Below are positions 55,225 through 64,000 of a DNA stretch of 64,000 nucleotides, one piece after another. The stretch spans positions 145,762 through 209,761 of the forward strand of contig NZ_PYLQ01000003.1 of the NCBI RefSeq assembly GCF_003024685.1, read 5' to 3'. Below the pieces are notes generated by a model, which was not told the DNA's origin, ran no database searches, and was given only the letters and a program-made list of their open reading frames with translations. Position 1 is the first letter of the stretch, and the number at the start of each line of letters is the position of its first letter. Position numbers and translations under genes: made by a program. The stretch is from Faecalibacillus intestinalis. GTDB lineage: Bacteria; Bacillota_I; Bacilli_A; Erysipelotrichales; Coprobacillaceae.

Positions 55225-56022
55225 TTGTTATCGATTAGAAATTATGTGCGACCTCAAACAATTGAGGAAGCTTATGAATATGCAAAAAAACCGCTGAGTG
55301 TTGTTTTAGGTGGTATGTTATGGCTTAAAATGCAAAATAGAAATGTTAATTTTGCTATTGATTTATCTGATTTACATTTAGATCAAATTGAAGAAGTAGA
55401 TGATGAAATACATATTGGTGCGATGGTTACTTTAAGAGAGCTTGAAACAAATGAACAATTAAACCATTTTACACAAGGAGCTATTAAAGAAAGCGTACGT
55501 CATATTGTCGGTGTTCAATTTAGAAACTTAGCGACAATTGGTGGATCTATTTACGGAAGGTTTGGTTTTTCTGATGTTTTAACACTTTTTATGGCGCTTG
55601 ATTGTGAGGTAGAATTTTATCCAACTGGGCGGGTTTCTATCAAAGAATTTGCAAATATGAAATTTACAAAAGATATTCTTACAAAAGTTATTATTAAAAA
55701 AGTACCAACAAATGTGGTTTATTTATCACAAAGAAATATTTCAACAGATTTTCCTGTTTTAACCTGTGCTGTAAGTTGTATTGATCAACATTATACATGT
55801 ATCATTGGAGCTAGACCTTTACATGCTGTAGCATTTAATGGAAATAGTTATTTTGAAACAGGTATTACTGAAGAAAATATTCAAAATTTTACAAAATGTG
55901 TTTTATCAGAATTAAAATTAGGAAGCAACTCAAGAGCATCTAAAGAATATCGTCAAAAGATTGCAAAAGTTTTAATAAAAAGAGCTTTTCTTCAATTAAA
56001 GGAGGATGTATATGGAAATTAA
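55225..56022 (+). CDS. Molybdenum hydroxylase FAD-binding subunit
   Basis: A 265-residue FAD-binding domain protein of the CoxM/XdhB family. PQTIEEAYEYAKKPLSVVLGGML marks the N-terminal FAD-binding part and IVGVQFRNLATIGGSIYGRFGFSD the second FAD motif. The start is TTG at 55225, nine bases after AAAGGAGGG. It passes electrons from the Fe-S subunit to NAD+ or another acceptor. Next to and slightly overlapping the 2Fe-2S subunit gene. Confidence 0.92.
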   Translation: MLSIRNYVRPQTIEEAYEYAKKPLSVVLGGMLWLKMQNRNVNFAIDLSDLHLDQIEEVDDEIHIGAMVTLRELETNEQLNHFTQGAIKESVRHIVGVQFRNLATIGGSIYGRFGFSDVLTLFMALDCEVEFYPTGRVSIKEFANMKFTKDILTKVIIKKVPTNVVYLSQRNISTDFPVLTCAVSCIDQHYTCIIGARPLHAVAFNGNSYFETGITEENIQNFTKCVLSELKLGSNSRASKEYRQKIAKVLIKRAFLQLKEDVYGN

Positions 56023-56479
56023 ATTAACTTTAAATGGAGAAAGAATTGTACAAGATATAGAACCTGATTTATTACTTATTGATTTTGTGAGAAAAAATGG
56101 TTGCTATAGTGTTAAACGTGGTTGTGATACAAGTAATTGTGGATTATGTACGGTTTTATTAAATGATAAACCAGTGCTTTCATGCAGTGTTCTTGCAATG
56201 CGTGCAAATGGTGCAAAAGTAGTTACTTTAGAAGGATTGCAGGAAGAAGCAAAGCCACTTGCAACATTTATTGCTAGTCAAGGAGCTGAACAATGTGGTT
56301 TTTGTAATCCTGGATTTATGATGAATACACTTGCTTTATTAAAAGAAAATCCTCATCCAAGTGATGATGATATTAAAGAATTTTTAGCTGGAAATTTATG
56401 TCGTTGTTCAGGTTATGAAGGACAACTTAGAGGAATAAAAAATTACCTAAACTATCTTGAAGAAAAGGGGAATGAATAA
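56012..56479 (+). CDS. Molybdenum hydroxylase 2Fe-2S subunit
   Basis: A 155-residue subunit carrying two 2Fe-2S clusters: CDTSNCGLC plus a later Cys for the plant-type cluster, and CGFC with CRC for the second. The ATG at 56012 was chosen because GGAGG at 56001-56005 is six bases away, while the earlier ATG at 56006 abuts it. It links the Mo and FAD subunits. Stop and next start overlap by one base. Confidence 0.95.
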   Translation: MEIKLTLNGERIVQDIEPDLLLIDFVRKNGCYSVKRGCDTSNCGLCTVLLNDKPVLSCSVLAMRANGAKVVTLEGLQEEAKPLATFIASQGAEQCGFCNPGFMMNTLALLKENPHPSDDDIKEFLAGNLCRCSGYEGQLRGIKNYLNYLEEKGNE

Positions 56480-58761
56480 TGGCTTATAAACATATTGAAA
56501 AACCGGTCATGAAAAAAGATGCGATGAATCTTTTGCTTGGTAAACCTGTTTATGTAGATGACATAACAAGTCAAGACTGTTTAGTTGTTAAAGTGTTAAG
56601 ATCACCACATGCTCATGCTTTGATTGAAGAAATTGATGTTTCTAAAGCTCAAAAAATCCCAGGTATTGAAGCTGTTTATACGTATAAAGATGTTCCTCAA
56701 AAACGTTTTACCATGGCAGGTCAAACGTCTCCAGAACCAAGTCCTTATGATCGTTTAATTTTAGATCAAAGAGTTCGTTTTGTAGGAGATGCTGTTGCTA
56801 TTGTTGCTGGTATTAATGAAAAGGTTGTTGATCGTGCTTTAAAAATTATTAAAGTAAAATATCAAGTTTTAACACCTGTTCTTGATTTTACGAAAGCAAA
56901 AGATAATAGCATCTTAGTTCATCCTGAAGAAAATTGGAAAGCTTTATGTCCAGTAGGCGCTGATAATCAAAGAAATCTTGTGGCAACAGATTCTTCAAGT
57001 CAAGGTGATTTAGAAAAAGTGTTTGCTTCTTGTGATCAAGTCATTGAAAGAACCTATCATACAAGAGCAAACCAACAAGCAATGATGGAAACTTTTAGAA
57101 CGTATTGTGAAATTGATCCTTATGGAAGACTTCATGTTATTTCTTCCACTCAAATTGTTTTCCATTGTCGAAGAATTCTTGCTAACGCATTAGATATTCC
57201 TCAATCGAAAATTCGTGTTGAAAAACCAAGAATTGGAGGAGGATTTGGGGCTAAACAAACTGTTGTAGCTGAAGTTTATCCTGCTTTTGTAACATGGATG
57301 ACAAAGAAACCTTCTAAAATGATTTATAGTCGTAAAGAATCACAAATTGCTTCTACACCGCGTCATGAAATGCAAGTGACTGTTAAATTAGGAGCAATGA
57401 ATGATGGAACAATTCGAGCAATGGACGTTTATACTCTTTCAAATAGTGGTGCTTTTGGTGAACATGGACCAACAACAGTAGGGTTATCGGGACATAAATC
57501 GATTCCACTTTATACAAATAATCTAGAAGCCTTTAAATTTTCTTATGATGTTGTTTATACCAATTGTCAAGCGGCTGGTGCCTATCGTGGCTATGGCGCT
57601 ACGCAAGGACTTTTTGCGGTAGAATCGATTGTTAGCGAAATGGCAGGCATTTTAGGTATTGATCCTGTGGCTATTCGAGAAAAGAATATGGTTAGACAAG
57701 GTCAAACAATGGGGGCTTATTATAATGAGGTTGCTCAAGCATGTACACTAGACAAATGTATGGATCATGCTAAAAAACTTTTTGATTGGGAAAACAAATC
57801 AAAGGTACGCGTCTTAGAAAACGGTAAAATTAGAAGTGCTGGAGTAGCCATGGCCATGCAAGGATCTGGTATTTCAGGGGTTGATGTGGGTTCTGCTACA
57901 TTAAAACTTGAAGACGATGGTTATTATACACTTCATATAGGCGCAGCCGATATGGGAACAGGTTGTGACACCATTCTTGCACAAATGGCAGCTGAGTGTT
58001 TAGACTGTGATGTTGATCATATTGTTGTCTTTGGGGCAGATACAGATATTTCACCTTATGATTCAGGTTCTTATGCTTCTTCAACAACTTATGTAACAGG
58101 AAAGGCAGTAGAGCAAGCTTGTGAAAAATTAAAAAATAATTTATGTGATCTTGCTTTACAAACATTCCATTGTGAAAAAGAAGATGTTGAATTCACCTCA
58201 CAAGGTGTTAAAAATTTAAAGACAAACGAACTTTTAACTTTAAAGGAGATTGCTTTAAAAGCAATGTGTGGAAATAATATTGAAACACAAGTTACAGTTA
58301 CACATTCATCTCCAGTTTCACCACCACCTTATATGGTAGGGATGGTTGAAATTGAACTTGATAAAGAAACAGGACAAGTTGATATTCTTGATTATGTTGC
58401 TGTTGTCGATTGCGGTACTGTTATTAATACAAATTTAGCACGTGTTCAAACAGAAGGTGGCTTAGTTCAAGGAATTGGTATGGCTCTTTATGAAGATGTT
58501 CAATATACAAAACGTGGAGCTATTCCTGAAAACTCTTTTATGCAATATAAAATTCCTACACGTTTGGATATGGGAAAAATTAGAGTTGAATTTGAAAGTA
58601 GCTATGAACCAACTGGTCCATTTGGTGCAAAATCGATAGGTGAAATTGTTATTAATACACCATCTCCTGCAATTGCCAATGCTATCTATCGAGCAACAGG
58701 TAAATATCTAAAGGATCTTCCAATGACTCCTGAAAAAATCTTAATGGCAATTGATGAGTAA
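56479..58761 (+). CDS. Molybdenum hydroxylase large (Mo-binding) subunit, xanthine-dehydrogenase type
   Basis: A 760-residue molybdopterin-cytosine-dinucleotide-binding subunit. GGGFGAKQ and the AYRGYGATQG segment contact the cofactor and substrate, GSYASSTTYVTG lies in the second half, and PFGAKSIGEI near the end holds the catalytic Glu. It hydroxylates an aromatic heterocycle, probably xanthine, hypoxanthine or another purine. With the selenium genes next door, the active site probably carries a labile selenido ligand. No selenocysteine codon is present. Confidence 0.93.
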   Translation: MAYKHIEKPVMKKDAMNLLLGKPVYVDDITSQDCLVVKVLRSPHAHALIEEIDVSKAQKIPGIEAVYTYKDVPQKRFTMAGQTSPEPSPYDRLILDQRVRFVGDAVAIVAGINEKVVDRALKIIKVKYQVLTPVLDFTKAKDNSILVHPEENWKALCPVGADNQRNLVATDSSSQGDLEKVFASCDQVIERTYHTRANQQAMMETFRTYCEIDPYGRLHVISSTQIVFHCRRILANALDIPQSKIRVEKPRIGGGFGAKQTVVAEVYPAFVTWMTKKPSKMIYSRKESQIASTPRHEMQVTVKLGAMNDGTIRAMDVYTLSNSGAFGEHGPTTVGLSGHKSIPLYTNNLEAFKFSYDVVYTNCQAAGAYRGYGATQGLFAVESIVSEMAGILGIDPVAIREKNMVRQGQTMGAYYNEVAQACTLDKCMDHAKKLFDWENKSKVRVLENGKIRSAGVAMAMQGSGISGVDVGSATLKLEDDGYYTLHIGAADMGTGCDTILAQMAAECLDCDVDHIVVFGADTDISPYDSGSYASSTTYVTGKAVEQACEKLKNNLCDLALQTFHCEKEDVEFTSQGVKNLKTNELLTLKEIALKAMCGNNIETQVTVTHSSPVSPPPYMVGMVEIELDKETGQVDILDYVAVVDCGTVINTNLARVQTEGGLVQGIGMALYEDVQYTKRGAIPENSFMQYKIPTRLDMGKIRVEFESSYEPTGPFGAKSIGEIVINTPSPAIANAIYRATGKYLKDLPMTPEKILMAIDE

Positions 58762-59354
58762 TGAAAACATATATTATTTATTTAGCGGCTGGAAATAGTC
58801 GTCGTTTTAAGGAAGATAAGTTACATGCGCTTTTTAAAGGAAAAGAGCTTTATCTTTATGGAATTGATACTTTGAAACAATTATTAAAATATCGTAATGA
58901 TATAGAAATTATTATTGTCTCTAATACAATTGATATACAAGAAGAATGTATCTATAGCTATAAAAGTCCTTTAAGTGAAAGAGGAATTTCTTATTCTATT
59001 AAAGCTGCTTTAAACCATATCAATCAAAAAGATGACTATCAAATGATGTTTATGGTTGCAGATCAACCTTATCTTTCTTATCAAACACTCAATAAGATGA
59101 TTGATATATTTAATCAATCATCTTATTCTATATGTTCTTTAATGTTTAAAGATAGAGTTGGAAATCCGGTAATTTTTTCTAAAGACTATTTCAATGAGTT
59201 ATATTCTTTAAAAGAAGATCAAGGAGGACGAACGATTGTTAATAAATATCCTCAAGAATGTTTTTATTTTATAATTGAAAATGAAAAAGAACTTTATGAT
59301 ATTGATTATCAAAGTGATTTACAAAAACTTATAAAGGAAGAGGAATATGATTGA
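58761..59354 (+). CDS. mocA: Molybdenum cofactor cytidylyltransferase MocA-like
   Basis: A 197-residue MobA/MocA-type nucleotidyltransferase: YLAAGNSRRFKEDKLHALFKGKELY gives the nucleotide-binding glycine/basic motif, MVADQPYLSYQTL the metal site, and RVGNPVIFSKDYF and DQGGRTI the later motifs. It should convert MPT-Mo to the MCD form required by xanthine-dehydrogenase-type enzymes. Stop and start overlap with the hydroxylase gene by one base. Confidence 0.9.
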   Translation: MKTYIIYLAAGNSRRFKEDKLHALFKGKELYLYGIDTLKQLLKYRNDIEIIIVSNTIDIQEECIYSYKSPLSERGISYSIKAALNHINQKDDYQMMFMVADQPYLSYQTLNKMIDIFNQSSYSICSLMFKDRVGNPVIFSKDYFNELYSLKEDQGGRTIVNKYPQECFYFIIENEKELYDIDYQSDLQKLIKEEEYD

Positions 59355-59772
59355 AAACGCTAAGTCAGAAGATAAAGAAGAAATCTATAATTTGATTTGT
59401 ATTTTAGAAAATAAAGAAATTAATAAAGAACACTTTGATTGTGTTTTTGAAAATTCTTTAAAAGATGAAGATATTATTTTTTTAGTTTATCGAGATAAAA
59501 AAATTGAAGGATTTCTAAGCTTTAAAATACATCATTATTTACATCATGACCATGATACAGGTGAAATTGTAGAACTGGTTGTTTTTCCAGAAAAAAGAAA
59601 TTTGAAAATTGGTAAACAATTGATTGAAAAAATTGAAGAAATTGCAAGGAATAAAAATCTTGAACAAATTGAACTTTCTACTTCCACTTATCGTAAAGGT
59701 GCGCATCGCTTTTACGAAAGACAAGGCTATGAAAAATTACATTATAATTATACGAAAGCACTAGATGACTAA
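59347..59772 (+). CDS. GNAT-family N-acetyltransferase
   Basis: A 141-residue GNAT protein: VELVVFPEKRNLKIGKQLIEKIEEIA is the acetyl-CoA-binding core and HRFYERQGYEKL the C-terminal motif. Substrate unknown. It overlaps mocA by eight bases, so it is co-transcribed with the hydroxylase genes, but a functional link is not evident. A strong terminator closes the unit. Confidence 0.9.
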   Translation: MIENAKSEDKEEIYNLICILENKEINKEHFDCVFENSLKDEDIIFLVYRDKKIEGFLSFKIHHYLHHDHDTGEIVELVVFPEKRNLKIGKQLIEKIEEIARNKNLEQIELSTSTYRKGAHRFYERQGYEKLHYNYTKALDD

Positions 59773-59787
59773 CTGTCATCTTTTTTT
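59764..59787 (+). terminator. Terminator of the xdh operon
   Basis: GATGAC-TAACT-GTCATC hairpin followed by seven T residues; overlaps the GNAT stop codon. Confidence 0.88.
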
Positions 59788-59808
59788 CACATCTTTTACA
59801 CATTATCA

Positions 59809-59817
59809 TGCTACAAT
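59809..59817 (+). promoter_or_regulatory. Extended -10 promoter of the two-component operon
   Basis: TGC-TACAAT with no well-spaced -35, 21 bases before the response regulator start. Confidence 0.5.
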
Positions 59818-59838
59818 AAAGTTAAAGAGGTGGTAGTA

Positions 59839-60507
59839 ATGTATAAAGCGTTGATGATTGAAGATCATAAAGAAGTAAGAGACTTTGTTAAAGAGTATTT
59901 TGATCATAAAGAAATAGAAGTTATAGAAGCTCAAAATGGTTATGAAGGATTAGCAATATTAGATGATACAATCGATATCATTTTACTTGACATCATGATG
60001 CCAGGAATTGATGGCTATGAAGTTTGTAAACAAATTAGAAGTCAATATAATACGCTCATCGTTTTTATAAGTGCTTTATCAGAAGATGAAAACCAATTAA
60101 AGGCTTATGAATATGGGGCAGATGATTATATTACTAAACCATTTAAACCTTCTTTGTTATATGCTAAATGTTTAGCGCTTTTAAAAAGAAATAAAAAAAT
60201 TAAAACGAATCAACTTCAATCAGGAAAAGTGATTTTGGATTTAGATAAACATATTTTAGTGATTGAAGAAAATAATATTGCTTTAACAGATAAAGAATTT
60301 AAACTTCTTCGATACTTAATGGAAAATCAGGGAATTGTTTTATCAAGAGAAAAAATTTTAGATGCTTTATGGGGCTATGATTATTATGGTGATGGACGAG
60401 CAGTAGATACGTATATCAAACGTTTAAGGAAACGATTGGGAAAATATTCTTATTATATTCAAACTATTGTTAAAACTGGATATGTGTGGAAAGGAGAAGA
60501 ATTATGA
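59839..60507 (+). CDS. OmpR-family response regulator
   Basis: A 222-residue regulator: receiver domain with phospho-acceptor Asp at about residue 51 (IILLDIMMPG) and the later DDYITKPFKP Lys, then a winged-helix DNA-binding domain (EFKLLRYLMENQG, RAVDTYIKRLRKRLG). The ATG at 59839 follows GAGGTGGTA; an earlier GTG (59830) lies within that site. It overlaps the kinase gene by four bases. Confidence 0.92.
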   Translation: MYKALMIEDHKEVRDFVKEYFDHKEIEVIEAQNGYEGLAILDDTIDIILLDIMMPGIDGYEVCKQIRSQYNTLIVFISALSEDENQLKAYEYGADDYITKPFKPSLLYAKCLALLKRNKKIKTNQLQSGKVILDLDKHILVIEENNIALTDKEFKLLRYLMENQGIVLSREKILDALWGYDYYGDGRAVDTYIKRLRKRLGKYSYYIQTIVKTGYVWKGEEL

Positions 60508-62450
60508 AAAGAATAAGAAGCATTCAGTTTAAGGTGTTTATTTGTTTGTTTATTTCTTTTATGGTGGTATTTGGATATATTGTAAAGACTAAATATGATC
60601 AAAGTTTTAATGAACTGGTTTACAATACTGATTACACGGCTTCAGATGATTATATTAATTTTTGCAATACTATAGATAGTAGAGGACCTCATCAAGTAGA
60701 ATTAGATTTAGAAAAAATAAAAAAAGAATTAAGTAATTTACCTAAAGATAATATGACTGAAATCTGTCTTTTAGATGCTAAAGGAAAACTTATCAATCAA
60801 TACGGATATAATAAAAAAGATCGATTACTTATTACCTCTGATTTATGTTCAGAAGGTGATAATTCAAACGATTATTATGATATAAATTACTATATTGACT
60901 TATCAGAATTATCAGATAAACAATATAAACTCTTAAAAGACACAATAAAAGATGTTGATGAAAAAGGTTATGATGATATTAATTTAAGTTTTGAAGGTCA
61001 AATAGAAGAATTACAAAATTTTAAAAAAACATCGACATTAATGTATAATGCCAAGAGCCGCTATTTTAAAGTCACACCAAGCTTTATTCATTATAATACG
61101 GATATTTTTGGAATGAAGCAAGGAAACTCAATTAGTGCGACGTTATATGCATATGTTGATGATGGAGATTATCATTTATCGTGGCATGGAGAAGTAGTCA
61201 ATGACATAAAAAAAGTTTCAACATTGAAAATGAACCAGTTGACAAAAGATGCTATCGATAATCATTTTTCTAATATTTATGTAAGACTTGCTTCATTTTT
61301 AGATAAAGATACTATTACTTCAAAAGAAAATAGAAAAATGACAAATGAAATTGCCACATCTATTAAAGAAGGAACATTAACGTATGCAACGTTTACTAAA
61401 CTTTTAGATGATTATTCTTATCAAGTATTACTTATGCCTTTATATAAATATCAAGGCTATACTGAGGGGCAAGAACATACACCAGAGGCTTTTATTGCAG
61501 TTTTCTATGATTTTCAAAGTGGAGGGAGAAATCAATTAAGAAATGATTTGTTTAAAGATAACTTTCCATTACTTTTAGGTGGTTTCTTATTTATCGTTTT
61601 ATTTTCATATTTGATTTCTTATATGACAACAAAACGTATTAAAGAAATTGATCGTGTTGCAATGGAAATCACAAATAATAATTTTGAAGGCATTTTAGAT
61701 ACAAAAGGGAGTGATGAGTTATCAAGTCTTTCAAGTCATATTAATACAATGTCTTCTAACTTGAAAAGAAATATAGATGCATTGAATTTAGAAATAGATC
61801 AAGTGAAGAAGATGGAACAATTAAAGAAAGAATTTATTGCTCAATTTACTCATGAGATTAAAACACCTCTTGCTATTATTAATGGAAATATTGATTTATT
61901 AGAAAATGTCGAGAATATAGATAAAAAAGATAAGTATATAGAGGTTATCAATAAAGAAATTGCTGTTATTAATGATTTAGTATTACAAATGTTAGATTTA
62001 TCAAAACTTGAAGCAAAGGCGATTACTTTAGATAAAAAAGAAATTGATTTAAGAGAGCTAAGTGAAGATATTATTGATGATTATGAACAATTATTAATGG
62101 ATAAAAAATTAAAGATAGAAATACAAGGAGAAGGTGTTTTAATTGTAGGTGATAGAAAACGAATAGAAATGGTTATTCAAAATTATTTATCAAATGCAAT
62201 CAAACATGCATTTATTAATAGTAAGATCAAAATTAAAATCAAAGAAAATGAATTTTCGATTGAAAATAAGGGAAAACAAATTGATGAAAATAGAATAGAC
62301 ACTATTTGGGAATCTTTTGTCAGTGATGATCAAAAAGGGACAGGTTTAGGTCTTGCAATCGTTAGAAATATTTTAGAACTTCATGAAATGAGTTATGGAG
62401 TTTATAATTTACAAGGCGGTGTAGAGTTTTATTTTAGATGGAAAAAATAA
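60504..62450 (+). CDS. Membrane sensor histidine kinase with large extracellular domain
   Basis: A 648-residue kinase: N-terminal transmembrane helix (about residues 8-28), an extracellular region of about 325 residues, a second helix (about 355-375), HAMP domain, HisKA with FTHEIKTPL (phospho-His about 450), then HATPase motifs NYLSNAIKHAF and GTGLGLAIVRNI. It should phosphorylate the upstream regulator. The sensor part has no domain I recognise, so the stimulus is unknown. The ATG overlaps the regulator's stop (ATGA). Confidence 0.9.
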   Translation: MKRIRSIQFKVFICLFISFMVVFGYIVKTKYDQSFNELVYNTDYTASDDYINFCNTIDSRGPHQVELDLEKIKKELSNLPKDNMTEICLLDAKGKLINQYGYNKKDRLLITSDLCSEGDNSNDYYDINYYIDLSELSDKQYKLLKDTIKDVDEKGYDDINLSFEGQIEELQNFKKTSTLMYNAKSRYFKVTPSFIHYNTDIFGMKQGNSISATLYAYVDDGDYHLSWHGEVVNDIKKVSTLKMNQLTKDAIDNHFSNIYVRLASFLDKDTITSKENRKMTNEIATSIKEGTLTYATFTKLLDDYSYQVLLMPLYKYQGYTEGQEHTPEAFIAVFYDFQSGGRNQLRNDLFKDNFPLLLGGFLFIVLFSYLISYMTTKRIKEIDRVAMEITNNNFEGILDTKGSDELSSLSSHINTMSSNLKRNIDALNLEIDQVKKMEQLKKEFIAQFTHEIKTPLAIINGNIDLLENVENIDKKDKYIEVINKEIAVINDLVLQMLDLSKLEAKAITLDKKEIDLRELSEDIIDDYEQLLMDKKLKIEIQGEGVLIVGDRKRIEMVIQNYLSNAIKHAFINSKIKIKIKENEFSIENKGKQIDENRIDTIWESFVSDDQKGTGLGLAIVRNILELHEMSYGVYNLQGGVEFYFRWKK

Positions 62451-62489
62451 ATGAAAACCCTTTCTTTTTAAAAGAGTTATAGAATCGTT

Positions 62490-62508
62490 AAAAAAGTCTT
62501 CTTTTTTT
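62490..62508 (+). terminator. Weak terminator after the kinase
   Basis: AAAAAAG-TCTT-CTTTTTT hairpin, almost all A/T, running into T residues. Confidence 0.4.
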
Positions 62509-62573
62509 CATAAATTAGTTCCATTTAATGAAAAAAAAGCATATAATAGTCATTGCTTAAAGGAGAGATAGTA

Positions 62574-63236
62574 ATGAATATAATTTTAATGGGTCCACCA
62601 GGTGCTGGTAAAGGAACTCAAGCTGCTAAATTGGTGGAAAAATATGGTTTAAAACAAATTTCTACAGGGGATTTATTTAGAAAAGCAATTAAAGAAGAAA
62701 CAAAATTTGGTGTTATTGCTAAATATTTTATTTCTTTTGGTTATTTAGTACCAGATGATTTTACAATTCAAATGATTCAAGAATATTTAGAAGAAAATAT
62801 TAACACTGAAGAATTTAAAAATGGTTTCATCTTAGATGGTTTCCCAAGAACAATCATTCAAGCTAGAAAATTAGCTGATATTTGTTCAATGTTCAATTTT
62901 AAAATTGATGCTGTAATCAACTTAGATATTCCTGAAGATGTATTAGTTAAACGTTTATCAGGAAGAAGAACTTGTGCTGATTGTGGTAAATCATATCATA
63001 TCGTTTACAATCCACCTAAAAAAGAAGGTGTTTGTGACGCATGCGGTGGAGAATTAACACAACGTTCTGACGAAAGTGAAGAAGCAGTTCAAGTACGTAT
63101 TGATACTTACAATAAACAAACAAAACCTTTAATTGATTACTACACAATGTTAGGTGAACTTACTAATGTTGACGGGAATCAATCAATGGATGAAGTTGCT
63201 GAAGAAATCTATAAAGTATTAGATAATTTAAAATAG
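62574..63236 (+). CDS. adk: Adenylate kinase
   Basis: A 220-residue adenylate kinase interconverting ATP + AMP and 2 ADP. P-loop GPPGAGKG is at residues 7-14, NMP-binding STGDLFRKA and GFPRTIIQA follow, and the long LID carries two Cys pairs (CADC and CDAC) binding zinc, as in Gram-positive enzymes. The ATG at 62574 follows AAAGGAGAGATAGT. Here adk is alone, with its own -10 (TATAAT 62542-62547) and a terminator, rather than in the ribosomal operon. Confidence 0.97.
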   Translation: MNIILMGPPGAGKGTQAAKLVEKYGLKQISTGDLFRKAIKEETKFGVIAKYFISFGYLVPDDFTIQMIQEYLEENINTEEFKNGFILDGFPRTIIQARKLADICSMFNFKIDAVINLDIPEDVLVKRLSGRRTCADCGKSYHIVYNPPKKEGVCDACGGELTQRSDESEEAVQVRIDTYNKQTKPLIDYYTMLGELTNVDGNQSMDEVAEEIYKVLDNLK

Positions 63237-63260
63237 AAGCTCACGCTTCTATTTTTTTTT
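63233..63260 (+). terminator. Terminator after adk
   Basis: TAGAAGC-TCAC-GCTTCTA hairpin followed by a long T tract; overlaps the adk stop codon. Confidence 0.9.
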
Positions 63261-63296
63261 CATAAAATGAAATAAGCTTTCTTGTATAGACCTCTA

Positions 63297-63305
63297 TGTT
63301 ATAAT
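63297..63305 (+). promoter_or_regulatory. Extended -10 promoter of the GH4 gene
   Basis: TGT-TATAAT (hexamer 63300-63305), 30 bases before the GH4 start; no strong -35 at the right distance. Confidence 0.5.
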
Positions 63306-63334
63306 GAATATATCAAAAAATGGAGGATATAAAA

Positions 63335-64000
63335 ATGAGTAAAAAACCCGTAAAAATTGTAACAATTGGTGGAGGAAGTAGTTATACACCAGAGTTAATG
63401 GAAGGATTTATTAAAAGATATGATGAACTTCCAATCAAGGAAATTTGGCTTGTCGATATTGAAGATGGGAAAGAAAAATTAGAAATCGTTGGTAAAATGG
63501 CACAACGTATGTGGGATGCTTCTCCTTATGATGTTAAAGTTCATCTAACATTAGATCGTCGAGAAGCATTAAAAGATGCAGATTTCGTTACAACTCAATT
63601 TAGAGTTGGTTTATTAAATGCTCGTATTAAAGACGAAAGAATTCCATTTAGCTATGGTATGTTAGGTCAAGAAACAAATGGTGCTGGAGGTATGTTTAAA
63701 GCTTTAAGAACGATTCCAGTTATTTTATCAATCGTTGAAGATATGAAAGAATTATGCCCAGATGCTTGGCTTGTTAACTTTACAAATCCATCAGGAATGG
63801 TTACAGAAGCAGTTATGAGATTTGGTAAATGGGATAAAGTCATTGGTTTATGTAATGTTCCTGTTGGAGCAATGCTTGATGAACCAAAAACAATTGGTAA
63901 AACATTAGATCAATTAACTTATAAATTTGCTGGATTAAACCATTTCCATTGGCATAAAGTTTATGATGAAAATGGTAAAGAAGTGACTAAAGATATCATT
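63335..64000 (+). CDS. GH4 family 6-phospho-beta-glucosidase-like, N-terminal part (runs off right edge)
   Basis: Only the first 222 codons are in the window and the frame is still open. KIVTIGGGSSYTPELMEGFIKR is the NAD-binding glycine motif of glycoside hydrolase family 4, VDIEDGKEKLEIVG the following strand, then QETNGAGGMFKALRTIPV, NFTNPSGMVTEA and GLCNVPVGA with the metal-binding Cys. These enzymes cleave 6-phospho-beta-glucosides after PTS uptake using NAD+ and Mn2+. GGAGGATATAAAA precedes the ATG. Family is clear; the exact sugar is not. Confidence 0.9.
   Translation, partial: MSKKPVKIVTIGGGSSYTPELMEGFIKRYDELPIKEIWLVDIEDGKEKLEIVGKMAQRMWDASPYDVKVHLTLDRREALKDADFVTTQFRVGLLNARIKDERIPFSYGMLGQETNGAGGMFKALRTIPVILSIVEDMKELCPDAWLVNFTNPSGMVTEAVMRFGKWDKVIGLCNVPVGAMLDEPKTIGKTLDQLTYKFAGLNHFHWHKVYDENGKEVTKDII

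Noticed and set aside
56479..58761. Selenocysteine in the hydroxylase large subunit
   Set aside because: The frame contains no in-frame TGA before its end; selenium use is inferred from neighbours only.
1..64000. CRISPR array or insertion sequence
   Set aside because: No regularly spaced repeats, cas genes or transposase genes were seen on either strand by eye.

Overview
The window is low-GC, very AT-rich DNA with tightly packed, mostly plus-strand operons, strong AGGAGG-type ribosome binding sites and extended -10 promoters. This fits a low-GC Bacillota. The selenium/molybdenum hydroxylase cluster, the 5-oxoproline transporter pair and the fluoride-responsive ClC gene suggest a gut anaerobe, perhaps of the Erysipelotrichia/Coprobacillus type. 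That placement is inference; no rRNA or tRNA gene is present to test it.

Layout. 1-3.5 kb: the end of a TetR-type regulator and an ABC exporter (one ATPase, two ABC-2 permeases). 3.5-6.1 kb: a DUF3781 protein, a decayed aldo/keto reductase, and a MarR-MATE efflux operon with a palindromic operator. 6.2-11.2 kb: a divergent WYL-regulator / PIN-like (NYN-type) protein pair, a SIMPL protein, a 32-residue membrane peptide and an unrecognised 670-residue protein. 11.4-26.6 kb: a complete type 1 BREX anti-phage operon (xre - brxA - brxB - brxC - pglX - HEPN-like orf - pglZ - brxL) followed by an 87-residue protein and an FRG-domain protein. An unusual tRNA-T-arm-like hairpin lies between pglZ and brxL. 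26.7-33.5 kb: a belt with decayed genes (Old Yellow Enzyme-type reductase, FakA-like fragment), a spermidine-synthase-like protein, a fluoride riboswitch controlling a ClC-F antiporter split into two frames at a slippery heptamer, a PAS-GGDEF protein and an M20 amidohydrolase. 33.6-40.2 kb: a complete Wadjet anti-plasmid operon (jetA-jetB-jetC-jetD) with a decayed MazG-like gene overlapping its end. 40.3-42.7 kb: 5-oxoproline transporter subunits and pyroglutamyl peptidase. 42.8-53.7 kb: one long operon for molybdenum cofactor synthesis, molybdate uptake and labile-selenium handling (moaA, moaC, MOSC-mogA, modB, modC, modA, moeA-like, modE-like, DUF3343, selD, yedF, yqeB, cysteine desulfurase-like, yqeC-xdhC). 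53.8-59.8 kb: purine permease, three-subunit xanthine-dehydrogenase-type molybdenum hydroxylase, mocA and a GNAT. 59.8-64 kb: an OmpR/HK two-component system, adk, and the start of a GH4 6-phospho-glycosidase running off the right edge.

How it works together. BREX should methylate host DNA and block phage, and Wadjet should cleave small circular plasmids, so about 30 kb reads as a defence island with broken metabolic genes around it. From 42.8 to 59.4 kb, molybdate import, molybdopterin synthesis, cytidylylation and selenium insertion all appear to serve the single purine-type hydroxylase encoded next door, whose substrate is imported by the adjacent permease. No selA or selB and no in-frame Sec codon is seen, so selD here looks dedicated to a labile selenium cofactor.
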